15,447 bases of DNA, from positions 1 through 15,447 of the forward strand of contig CALEJT010000027.1 in NCBI GenBank assembly GCA_937898685.1. The letters run 5' to 3'. This document shows positions 1-6,045 of the stretch, piece after piece; position 1 is the stretch's first letter; each line of letters opens with the position of its first letter. The position numbers were made by a program, and so were the translations under genes. The notes beneath the pieces are model-generated. The model was not told the DNA's origin. It was given only the letters and a program-made list of their open reading frames with translations, and ran no database searches. This DNA is from an uncultured Gammaproteobacteria bacterium. Lineage in GTDB: Bacteria > Pseudomonadota > Gammaproteobacteria > Pseudomonadales > Pseudohongiellaceae.

Positions 1-2
1 AG

Positions 3-76
3 TGGAGCGGGTGAAGGGAATCGAACCCTCGTCGTAAGCTTGGGAAGCTTCCTCTCTACCATTGAGATACACCCGC
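3..76 (-). tRNA. tRNA-Gly (anticodon CCC)
   Basis: On the minus strand the sequence folds as a complete cloverleaf. The acceptor stem is GCGGGTG with CACCCGC, the D stem TCTC/GAGA, and the T arm GAGGG-TTCGATT-CCCTT. The 3' CCA is encoded at 5-3. The anticodon loop reads TTCCCAA, giving anticodon CCC, which decodes GGG. The 74-nt length is normal. This is the minor glycine isoacceptor, and its body resembles the usual proteobacterial Gly(UCC) tRNA with one loop change. It lies downstream of the DUF3016 gene on the same strand but has its own promoter. Confidence 0.95.
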
Positions 77-88
77 TTTGCGGGCGGC

Positions 89-117
89 ATTGTGCCCGAG
101 GGCAGAAGAGGCGACAA
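89..117 (-). promoter_or_regulatory. Promoter of tRNA-Gly
   Basis: On the minus strand there is a -35-like TTGTCG (117-112), a 17-nt spacer and a -10-like CACAAT (94-89). The tRNA begins 12 nt after the -10. The stretch between the -10 and the tRNA is GC-rich (GCCGCCCGC), the discriminator type typical of stringently controlled stable-RNA promoters. Each hexamer matches the sigma-70 consensus at four of six positions, so the call rests on spacing and position. Confidence 0.6.
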
Positions 118-139
118 GCGGGAAGCCACGACTTCCCGC
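118..139 (-). terminator. Hairpin after the DUF3016 gene
   Basis: A perfect 8-bp inverted repeat (GCGGGAAG at 118-125, CTTCCCGC at 132-139) with a 6-nt loop lies about 20 nt beyond the TAA stop of the minus-strand DUF3016 gene. It lies just upstream of the tRNA-Gly -35 box. No U-tract follows, so it may be a weak terminator, a 3'-end stabiliser, or both. Confidence 0.45.
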
Positions 140-160
140 CGTCACACTCACAGCATCGGG

Positions 161-664
161 TTACTGCGTCTGGAAGGTGTCGCGCACCCAGGACTTGATC
201 ATGTCCTTCTCATACTTGAAGGGCGAGCGATCGAGCGGAAGGAGGCTCGACTGGTTGTAGTTGAGATCACGCAACTTCTCTTCACCCGACTGGATCACGC
301 GGTCGTTGGCATCGCGCAATTCATACTGGATCTTCATGCTCGGTGCATCGACACGGCGCAACACGCGCAGGCCGAAGGGATGGTTGTCGTGGAAATACTC
401 GACCTCACCTGCCAGGTCGACGTCGCTCACGGCCACGTGCAGGGTCTGGTCTGCCGGCAGACGTTTGGCGCCATCTTCGAAGGCCTTGGTGAGCTCGCCC
501 ATCACGCGCTCACGGAAACGCTCGGCGGATTCATTGGTGCTGCGCACATCACGGAATTTCTCGGGATTCTGCCAGTCGATCTGGACCGTGGCGGCCTGTG
601 CCACACCGCCTGCAGTCATCAGTGCCAGAGCAGCAAGAATAGCGGTCAGTTTGAACTTGTTCAT
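161..664 (-). CDS. Secreted DUF3016 family protein
   Basis: This encodes 167 residues. A signal peptide (about 1-24, Lys-rich start, hydrophobic core, AQA cleavage-like end) is followed by a single domain of the DUF3016 type. The family pattern is visible: WQNPEKFRDVRSTNES (31-46), RFRERV (49-54), LPADQTLHVAVSDVDLAGEV (69-88) and a C-terminal W-x-x-D-x-F (159-164). Length and architecture are normal for this family, which has no established function and is probably periplasmic. The start is supported by AGGAG 8 nt upstream of ATG. The gene is divergent from the gallate dioxygenase, sharing a 285-bp spacer, and lies upstream of tRNA-Gly with a hairpin between. I see no link to ring cleavage. 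Family assignment is confident; the role is unknown. Confidence 0.88.
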   Translation of the reverse strand: MNKFKLTAILAALALMTAGGVAQAATVQIDWQNPEKFRDVRSTNESAERFRERVMGELTKAFEDGAKRLPADQTLHVAVSDVDLAGEVEYFHDNHPFGLRVLRRVDAPSMKIQYELRDANDRVIQSGEEKLRDLNYNQSSLLPLDRSPFKYEKDMIKSWVRDTFQTQ

Positions 665-899
665 GGCTTTACTCCTGTTTCGCTACGTGGAAACGCCCTT
701 CTCGTGGAAGGTAGTGCTATTCGACTACTGTGATATGGGGGCAGTCTGTGAGAAAAACGTTCGAAACTGTTACACCGCGTACATTTGCGGGCGAAACATT
801 CAGGTTGCGTTCAGTCAAGAATGAAAAAGGCCGGGAAGTTCCAGGCGAACCACCCGGTATGAATTGCTGAGATTCCCCCGTATCATTGCGCCCCGCTTG

Positions 900-916
900 A
901 TGCGAACCCTTCGCAT
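900..916. promoter_or_regulatory. Candidate operator upstream of gallate dioxygenase
   Basis: A perfect inverted repeat, ATGCGAA-CCC-TTCGCAT (arms 900-906 and 910-916), ends 33 nt before the dioxygenase ATG. The dyad symmetry and position fit a repressor or activator site for a dimeric regulator, or a short stem in the 5' leader. No regulator gene is in the window. The rest of the 665-949 spacer shows no clear -35/-10 pair for either divergent gene. Confidence 0.45.
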
Positions 917-949
917 TTCCCGTTTTATTGACGAGTACGGAGTAGATTC

Positions 950-2245
950 ATGGCCAGGATCATTGGCGGCTTCGCCACATCCCACACCCCCACCATCGGC
1001 TTTGCGGTCGACACCAACAAACAGAACGACCCCGTGTGGGCACCCATCTTCAAGGGCTACGAGCCCGTGCAGAAATGGCTCCATGAAGAAGCTCCGGATG
1101 TGATCTTCTACATCTTCAACGATCACATGACCTCGTTCTTCATCGACCACTATTCCCAGTTCGCACTGGGCGTGGGTGAAGTGTTCCCGGTAGCTGACGA
1201 AGGTGGCGGTGCGCGTGATCTGCCCCCGCTGCATGGCCATCCCGGTCTCGCCGCGCATATCGCGAAGGGTCTCGTCGCCGATGAATTCGACCTCAGCTAC
1301 TTCCAGAACAAGGGCCTCGACCACGGCTGTTTCTCGCCGATGTCGCTGCTGTTCCCGGAACACAAACAGGGCTGGCCCTGCAAGCTGATCCCGTTCCAGG
1401 TGGGCGTACTGGTATCGCCGTCGCCGAACGCCGCGCGCTGCTACAAGCTGGGTAAGGCCCTGCGCAAGGCGATCCTGAGCTATCCGGAAGACATCAAGGT
1501 GGCGATCGCCGGCACCGGCGGTCTGTCGCATCAGGTGCACGGTGAACGATGCGGTTTCAACAATACCGAGTGGGACATGGAGTTCATGGAGATTCTCGAG
1601 AAGAACCCCGAGAAGCTCACCGAGTACACCATTGCCCAGCTGGCCGAACTCGGCGGCATGGAAGGCGCCGAAGTAGTGATGTGGCTGATGATGCGCGGCG
1701 CTCTGTCCGCCGAAGTGGAAGCCACGCACAAGACCTATTACCTGCCCTCGATGTGCGCCATCGCCACGCTGATCTTCGAAGAGCGCTCCAACGAGCAGCC
1801 CGATGAGAGCACCGAGGCCTATCTGAAGCGCATCAACCGCGAACTCGAAGGCATCGAGAAACTCGAAGGCACCTATCCCTTCGATCTCGAGCGCGCAGTG
1901 AAGGCCTTCCGCCTCAACGATTTCATCCACAGCCTCATCGATCCGGTGCGCCGCAAGCGCTTCCAGACCGATCCCGAGCCCCTGTTCGACGAAGCCGGCC
2001 TGACCGAAGAAGAAAAGGATCTGCTGCGTCGCCGCGACTGGCGCTCCATGATCCACTACGGCGTGAGCTTCTTCATGCTGGAAAAACTCGGCGCCGTGGT
2101 GGGCGTATCGAACCTGCACATCTACGCCGCCATGAAGGGCATGTCGCTGGACGACTTCCAGAAGACCCGCAACGCGCAGGTGATGTACTCTGTGGCCGGC
2201 AAAGACAGCGGCCAGCAGGAATGGGACAAGGCACAAAGCAAATAA
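950..2245 (+). CDS. galA: Gallate dioxygenase (extradiol ring cleavage, LigB-LigA fusion)
   Basis: The 431-residue product matches the GalA/DesB type of class III extradiol dioxygenase, in which a LigB-like catalytic domain (about 1-280) is fused to a LigA-like helical domain (about 300-415). Family iron ligands are at the expected places: His12 (SHTPT), His59 (NDHMTSF) and Glu241 (GAEVVMW). Conserved active-site histidines are His125 (LDHG) and His194 (LSHQVHGE). The expected reaction is gallate + O2 to 4-oxalomesaconate in the cytoplasm. A fused protocatechuate 4,5-dioxygenase with overlapping specificity is the main alternative. GGAG lies 7 nt before ATG. No other gallate-pathway gene (isomerase, hydratase, aldolase, transporter, LysR regulator) is adjacent; the following genes encode DUF6152 and NnrU proteins. 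Length is close to characterised members (about 420). Confidence 0.87.
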   Translation: MARIIGGFATSHTPTIGFAVDTNKQNDPVWAPIFKGYEPVQKWLHEEAPDVIFYIFNDHMTSFFIDHYSQFALGVGEVFPVADEGGGARDLPPLHGHPGLAAHIAKGLVADEFDLSYFQNKGLDHGCFSPMSLLFPEHKQGWPCKLIPFQVGVLVSPSPNAARCYKLGKALRKAILSYPEDIKVAIAGTGGLSHQVHGERCGFNNTEWDMEFMEILEKNPEKLTEYTIAQLAELGGMEGAEVVMWLMMRGALSAEVEATHKTYYLPSMCAIATLIFEERSNEQPDESTEAYLKRINRELEGIEKLEGTYPFDLERAVKAFRLNDFIHSLIDPVRRKRFQTDPEPLFDEAGLTEEEKDLLRRRDWRSMIHYGVSFFMLEKLGAVVGVSNLHIYAAMKGMSLDDFQKTRNAQVMYSVAGKDSGQQEWDKAQSK

Positions 2246-2263
2246 GTAATCCCACCGACACTC

Positions 2264-2287
2264 TGGCGCGACCTTCGGGTCGCGTCA
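2264..2287 (+). other. Intergenic UUCG-tetraloop hairpin
   Basis: TGGCGCGACC (2264-2273) pairs with GGTCGCGTCA (2278-2287) around a TTCG loop: ten base pairs, one of them G-U. It starts 19 nt after the dioxygenase stop. It has the stability of a terminator stem but no T-tract follows. It could protect the upstream mRNA 3' end or attenuate read-through into the DUF6152 and NnrU genes. Confidence 0.6.
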
Positions 2288-2325
2288 GCGTATTGGGGCT
2301 GCACATCGCCACCCTGCCCCGCTTC

Positions 2326-2703
2326 ATGGCCCATTTGGGCCGCTTGCTGGTTCTTCTTTTCTTCTCCCAGCTTTCCCTCGCCCATCACAGCGAAGCGGGC
2401 TTCGATCCCGAGCAGCGCTACGTGTTCGAGGGCGTCATCACCGACATCTTCTGGGGCAATCCGCACATCCTCTTCACCGTCGATGACGGCACCACTGCAA
2501 TGCGCATCGAATGGGTCACCGTCGCCGGTGCGGACAAGACGCAGGTGGAAGCTTCGCGTTTTCATCGCGGCGAACGCATGATCGTGATCGGCAGTCGCAA
2601 CATCGATCCCGCCATCCACGTCATGACATCCATCAAGGAATTGCAGCTGCCGGAGCAGGATTGGCAGTGGGTTTCACCATCGGTACGGAGGACTCGTCCA
2701 TGA
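2326..2703 (+). CDS. Secreted DUF6152 family protein (copy A)
   Basis: This encodes 125 residues from the ATG at 2326. The frame is open back to 2221, but that would overlap the dioxygenase and translate the UUCG hairpin. The 2326 start instead yields a clean signal peptide (MAHLGRLLVLLFFSQLSLA). No good Shine-Dalgarno precedes it. After the predicted S-L-A cleavage (residue 19) the mature protein begins HHSEAGFD, then FEGVITDIFWGNPHILF (34-50), the DUF6152 signature of an AHHS start plus a W-x-NPH motif. Probably periplasmic; family function is not established. The stop overlaps the next ATG (ATGA), so translation is probably coupled to the NnrU gene. Confidence 0.8.
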   Translation: MAHLGRLLVLLFFSQLSLAHHSEAGFDPEQRYVFEGVITDIFWGNPHILFTVDDGTTAMRIEWVTVAGADKTQVEASRFHRGERMIVIGSRNIDPAIHVMTSIKELQLPEQDWQWVSPSVRRTRP

Positions 2704-3281
2704 TCGTACTCATCGCTGGCCTGGCGCTGTTCGTCGGCCTGCACTCCTCACGCCTCGTGGCGCCAAATTGGCGAGAGCAACAGATCGCCAAGCACGGGCT
2801 CAAGCGTTTCAAGTTGTGGTACAGCGTCGTCTCGCTGATCGGTTTCGTGCTGCTCATCTACGGCTACGGACTCAGCCGACGCGATCCCGTCTTTCTCTAT
2901 CAACCACAGCTGTGGGCCTACCATCTCGCCATCCCACTGACCTGGATCGCGCTCGTACTCGTCGGTGCGAGTCACGGACCGCCGAACTATTTCCGCTCGC
3001 GCCTGGGTCATCCGATGTATGCGGGAGTGAAGGTGTGGGCCTTCGCACATCTGCTCGCCAACGGCCGACTTGGCGATGTCGTGTTGTTCGGCACCTTGCT
3101 CGTATGGGCCATCGCTGGCTTCACGATACGACGCAAGCAGGACCGTGCGGCGGGCCTGGTGCCCGAGCCCAGCACGACGCGCGGCACCATCGGCGCGTTG
3201 ATCGGTGGAACGGTGTTCTGGGCAGTGTTCGCCTTCTGGCTGCACCCGCTCCTGATCGGCGTCGACCCCATCCCGTTCTGA
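2700..3281 (+). CDS. NnrU family integral membrane protein
   Basis: The 193-residue product starts at ATG 2700, 8 nt after GGAGG, overlapping the previous stop as ATGA. Hydrophobic segments lie near residues 2-18, 42-58, 74-91, 125-142 and 165-186. NnrU signatures are LFVGLHSSRLVAPNWRE (10-26), YSVVSLIGFVLLIYGYG (41-57) and HPMYAGVKVWAFAHLLANG (104-122) with His104 and His117. NnrU was named from denitrifier nitric-oxide/nitrite clusters, and the family is related to the haem-containing carotene isomerase Z-ISO, so haem binding by the conserved histidines is plausible but inferred. No denitrification gene is present here. It forms a coupled pair with the DUF6152 gene, which suggests a shared envelope or redox role. 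Confidence 0.87.
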   Translation: MIVLIAGLALFVGLHSSRLVAPNWREQQIAKHGLKRFKLWYSVVSLIGFVLLIYGYGLSRRDPVFLYQPQLWAYHLAIPLTWIALVLVGASHGPPNYFRSRLGHPMYAGVKVWAFAHLLANGRLGDVVLFGTLLVWAIAGFTIRRKQDRAAGLVPEPSTTRGTIGALIGGTVFWAVFAFWLHPLLIGVDPIPF

Positions 3282-3300
3282 GGAGCCGGACGATGTCTTT

Positions 3301-3354
3301 TGCACAAAATTTTTTATATTCGGACTGGCTGAGACGCGACAAAGTCATTACAAT
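3301..3354 (+). promoter_or_regulatory. Promoter of tRNA-Pro with AT-rich upstream element
   Basis: A -10 box TACAAT (3349-3354, five of six to consensus) is followed by a GC-rich discriminator (CGCGCGC) and the tRNA at 3368. The -35 is poor (around CTGGCTG, 3325-3331). It is preceded by a strongly AT-rich stretch at 3303-3320 in an otherwise GC-rich window, which fits an UP element for the RNA polymerase alpha subunit. This makes the tRNA transcription independent of the NnrU gene. Confidence 0.62.
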
Positions 3355-3367
3355 CGCGCGCTCAATT

Positions 3368-3444
3368 CGGAGTGTAGCTCAGCTTGGTAGAGCACTGCCT
3401 TCGGGAGGCAGGGGTCGGAGGTTCAAATCCTCTCACTCCGACCA
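3368..3444 (+). tRNA. tRNA-Pro (anticodon CGG)
   Basis: This is a complete 77-nt cloverleaf. The acceptor stem is CGGAGTG/CACTCCG, discriminator A, and CCA is encoded at 3442-3444. The anticodon stem CTGCC/GGCAG encloses loop TTCGGGA, anticodon CGG, which decodes CCG. The T arm is GGAGG-TTCAAAT-CCTCT. It sits between the NnrU gene and the second DUF6152 gene on the same strand, with only 52 nt and no terminator before the latter. Confidence 0.96.
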
Positions 3445-3453
3445 GTCCTGGTC
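3440..3453 (+). other. Inverted repeat across the tRNA-Pro 3' end
   Basis: GACCAG (3440-3445) and CTGGTC (3448-3453) are perfectly complementary and the left arm contains the encoded CCA. In the precursor the CCA could pair with the trailer (GACCA/TGGTC around a 4-nt loop), which might affect 3' processing. It is not a terminator, since no U-tract follows. Confidence 0.4.
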
Positions 3454-3496
3454 AGAGACCCACTCAATCACTACAAGTACAAGCAGGGAGGTCCTC

Positions 3497-3910
3497 ATGA
3501 CTGTCCGCCGCTTTCTCCAAGTAGTTCTCTGTTCCTCCTTGTTTTCCGCCGTTGCGGGCTCAGCTCTCGCGCATCACGGCACCGCCGTTTCCTACGATCA
3601 GGGCCGCTGGATCACCGTCTCCGGTACCGTCACCGAATTCCGCTGGCGCAACCCGCATTCCGCGCTCTTTCTCGACATCACCGATGAAAGCGGCAACACG
3701 GTGAACTACGCCATCGAACTGCCGAGCCCGGTGCTGATGTCACGCTCGCTCGGTTGGACGCGTGCCACCTTCAAGCAGGGAGATCACGTCGAGTTCCGCG
3801 TCCATCCGTCGCGCACCGATGCGCCCGTGGGCGAATGTCTGTCCGACTGCATCGTGAAGGTCAACGGCGAACTCGTCGCCACCGGCATCCAGAGACCGAG
3901 CGGCAACTGA
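3497..3910 (+). CDS. Secreted DUF6152 family protein (copy B)
   Basis: This encodes 137 residues. The ATG at 3497 is preceded by a strong GGGAGG (3486-3491); the same frame is open far upstream through the tRNA, but that is spurious. The signal peptide (1-25) ends in the classic A-L-A site, so the mature protein begins HHGTAVSYD. The DUF6152 core follows: VSGTVTEFRWRNPHSALFLD (41-60). Unlike copy A, it has a C-terminal Cys pair (Cys114, Cys118 in GECLSDC) that could form a disulfide or bind metal. Predicted periplasmic. It lies 52 nt after tRNA-Pro and 54 nt before the next secreted protein, and is likely co-transcribed with both. Molecular role unknown; DUF6152 is clear from both motifs. Confidence 0.83.
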   Translation: MTVRRFLQVVLCSSLFSAVAGSALAHHGTAVSYDQGRWITVSGTVTEFRWRNPHSALFLDITDESGNTVNYAIELPSPVLMSRSLGWTRATFKQGDHVEFRVHPSRTDAPVGECLSDCIVKVNGELVATGIQRPSGN

Positions 3911-3964
3911 GCCGGTCGCGTCGTCATAACAAGAACAATCGACACAAAACCAGGAGGGGAAGCC

Positions 3965-4732
3965 ATGACACGTCTCACCACTCTCATACTGTCGGCCTGC
4001 CTCGCATTGCCCGCCACACTGATGGCGCAGGATGCAGACAAAACCCTCACTGGTGTCTGGCTGCGTTCCGCCGGTAATTCCGAGTCCTATCCGCAGACGC
4101 AGTGGTTCCCCTCCAATCTTCCCTTCACGCCCGCCGGCCAGGCCGCTTTCGACGCCAACGTTCCAGGCAAGGGTCCGCGCCAGACGATGCCCGCCTTCGG
4201 CAATGATCCGCTTGGTCAGGCCAACCCGCCCGGTCTCTATCGCACCTTGGTCTATGGCCGCCCGATGGAGATGGTGCAGCTGCCCGATCGCGTGATTCAG
4301 TTGTTCGAGTGGGGCAAGCACTGGCGCACGATCTGGACCGATGGCCGTCCCGTGCCCGACGCTCTCGTGGCCGGCCCCTACTGGTATGGCTATTCGGTGG
4401 GTACCTGGGAAGGCGACACGTTGGTGGTGCAGACCGTCGGCCTCGATGGCCGTGCCTGGCTCGATGAATGGGGCACGCCCTTCACCGACTTCACCGAAGT
4501 AGAAGAACGCTGGCGCCGTGCCGATGAGAACACGCTGACGCTGCAGATCACGGTGAAGGACGACGAGCTCTACGCCGAACCCTGGACCAGCGATCTCAAG
4601 ACCTTCCGTCTGCAGTCGCCGGATTCGCTCAACGGCGAGCTGATGGAACAGATATTCGCCCCCATCGACGAAATCGAATTCAACCAGCGCATCCGTGACC
4701 CCGCAGCGTCCGGACCTGCCGGAGCGCAGTAA
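3965..4732 (+). CDS. Secreted protein of unknown function, DUF6152 neighbour
   Basis: This encodes 255 residues with a signal peptide (about 1-21, ending LMAQ) and a soluble, tryptophan-rich body. Recognisable blocks are TGVW (29-32), FEWGKHWRTIWTDGR (114-128), YGYSVGTWEGDTLVVQTVGL (141-160), ERWRRADENTLTLQITVKD (181-199) and YAEPWT (203-208). From memory, proteins with the YSVG-x-WEGDTLVV-x-T block are common next to DUF6152 genes in soil proteobacteria and acidobacteria, but I know no assigned function. The start follows a strong AGGAGGGG. It lies 54 nt after DUF6152 copy B without a terminator, so the two probably act together in the periplasm. No catalytic motif was recognised. Confidence 0.72.
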   Translation: MTRLTTLILSACLALPATLMAQDADKTLTGVWLRSAGNSESYPQTQWFPSNLPFTPAGQAAFDANVPGKGPRQTMPAFGNDPLGQANPPGLYRTLVYGRPMEMVQLPDRVIQLFEWGKHWRTIWTDGRPVPDALVAGPYWYGYSVGTWEGDTLVVQTVGLDGRAWLDEWGTPFTDFTEVEERWRRADENTLTLQITVKDDELYAEPWTSDLKTFRLQSPDSLNGELMEQIFAPIDEIEFNQRIRDPAASGPAGAQ

Positions 4733-4790
4733 GGCCCACGGGCGGCCCACTCCAGGCGAGCAGTATTTCCACCCTCAGCAGTAACGCAAC

Positions 4791-5972
4791 ATGACCGCAA
4801 TCCTCACCCTGGAGGCGGGCCGCGAGAAATCGCTGCTGCGTCGCCATCCCTGGATCTTTGCCAGCGCCATTCGTCACATCGGCGGCAAACCACGCAAAGG
4901 CGATACCGTCGACGTGCTGGCGAGCGACGGCCGCTGGCTCGGCCGCGGCGCCTACTCTCCCGACTCCGCGATGCGCGTGCGCATCTGGACCTTCGAGCAG
5001 AATGAGGTCGTCGACAACGCCTTCTTCCTGCGCCGCATCGAACAGGCCGCTCGCGCGCGCCAACACTTGCTTGAGCACACCAATGCCTGTCGTCTCGTCG
5101 CGGCGGAATGCGATGGTCTGCCGGGCATCACGATCGACCTCTACGCCAAGGTCCTCGTGTGCCAATTGCTGAGCGCCGGCGCCGAGAAACATCGCGACAA
5201 GATCGTGTGGGCCTTGCGCAAGCTCTACCCGGAGCACGCGATCCTCGAACGCTCCGACGTACAGATTCGTGAGAAGGAAGGCCTGCCGCTCCTGACGCAG
5301 ACGCTGCACGGCGAGATTCCCGAACTCGTCGAGATCGAGGAGAACGGTCTGCGTTTTCTGGTCGACGTGAAGAACGGCCACAAGACCGGTTACTACCTCG
5401 ACCAGCGCAACAACCGCCAGTTGGTGGCCAACTACGCGCGCGACCGTGAAGTGCTCAACTGCTTCAGTTACACCGGCGCGATGGCCGTCTACTGCCTGCA
5501 GGGCGGCGCAACTCACGTGACGAATCTGGATGTGTCGGATTCCGCACTGGAGATGGCCGCGCGCCACATCGCGCTCAACGGCCTGCTGCAAGAGCGCTGC
5601 ACTCAACTCAACGCGGACGTGTTCGCACAGCTGCGCGCCTATCGCGCCGAGGGGCGGCAGTTCGACCTCATCGTGCTCGACCCGCCCAAGTTCGTGGAGA
5701 ACAAGCAGCATCTGACGCAGGCCTGTCGTGGCTACAAGGACATCAACCTGCTCGCGCTGCAGCTGCTCAAGCCCGAAGGCATCCTCGCCACCTTCAGTTG
5801 CTCGGGACTGATGCCCGAAGAACTCTTCCACAAGGTGGTGGCCGATGCCGCCCTCGATGCGGGGCGATCGGTGCAGTTCCTGCGCAAGTTGAGCCAGGCC
5901 GAGGACCATCCAGTACTCTCGACCTATCCCGAAGGCTATTACCTCAAGGGTCTGATCTGCCGCGTCGTTTGA
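4791..5972 (+). CDS. rlmI: 23S rRNA m5C1962 methyltransferase RlmI
   Basis: The 393-residue product matches E. coli RlmI (396 residues) along its length. An N-terminal PUA-like domain (about 1-75, with GREKSLLRRHPWIF at 10-23 and GRGAYSPDS at 51-59) is followed by a Rossmann methyltransferase domain. That domain has GHKTGYYLDQR (196-206), SAM-binding motif I VLNCFSYTGA (221-230), DPPKF (297-301), ACRGYKDINLLALQLL (311-326) and catalytic FSCSGLM with Cys337. It transfers methyl from S-adenosylmethionine to C5 of a cytosine in the large-subunit rRNA. No strong Shine-Dalgarno precedes the ATG; the start is supported by alignment with the family N-terminus. It lies 58 nt after the previous gene and may be read with it. 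Confidence 0.95.
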   Translation: MTAILTLEAGREKSLLRRHPWIFASAIRHIGGKPRKGDTVDVLASDGRWLGRGAYSPDSAMRVRIWTFEQNEVVDNAFFLRRIEQAARARQHLLEHTNACRLVAAECDGLPGITIDLYAKVLVCQLLSAGAEKHRDKIVWALRKLYPEHAILERSDVQIREKEGLPLLTQTLHGEIPELVEIEENGLRFLVDVKNGHKTGYYLDQRNNRQLVANYARDREVLNCFSYTGAMAVYCLQGGATHVTNLDVSDSALEMAARHIALNGLLQERCTQLNADVFAQLRAYRAEGRQFDLIVLDPPKFVENKQHLTQACRGYKDINLLALQLLKPEGILATFSCSGLMPEELFHKVVADAALDAGRSVQFLRKLSQAEDHPVLSTYPEGYYLKGLICRVV

Positions 5973-5982
5973 AACGCCGGCA

Positions 5983-6021
5983 ATAACAAGAAAAGCCCCG
6001 GGCAATGATCCCCCGGGGCTT
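5983..6021 (-). terminator. Terminator of the 6046-6741 gene, possibly bidirectional
   Basis: AAGCCCCGGG (5993-6002) and CCCGGGGCTT (6012-6021) form a perfect 10-bp stem with a 9-nt loop between convergent genes. Reading the minus strand, the stem is followed by TTCTTGTTATT, a good U-rich tail. Reading the plus strand there is no T-tract, but the stem may still help end rlmI transcripts. Confidence 0.8.
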
Positions 6022-6045
6022 CCAGCTTCCCTGCTGCGCACGTAA

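Noticed and set aside
3293..3367. Possible small gene starting at ATG 3293, preceded by GAGGAG
   Set aside because: The frame runs straight into the tRNA and lies over its promoter and AT-rich upstream element; no stop occurs before the tRNA.
3368..3444. tRNA genes as integration sites for a genomic island
   Set aside because: No integrase, direct repeat of either tRNA 3' end or composition break was seen in the window.
2768..3910. A 380-codon plus-strand frame running through nnrU, tRNA-Pro and into DUF6152 copy B
   Set aside because: It is out of frame with nnrU and translates the tRNA (the familiar VAQLGRALPSGG artefact). Only its 3' part from 3497 is a gene, with its own strong ribosome-binding site and signal peptide.
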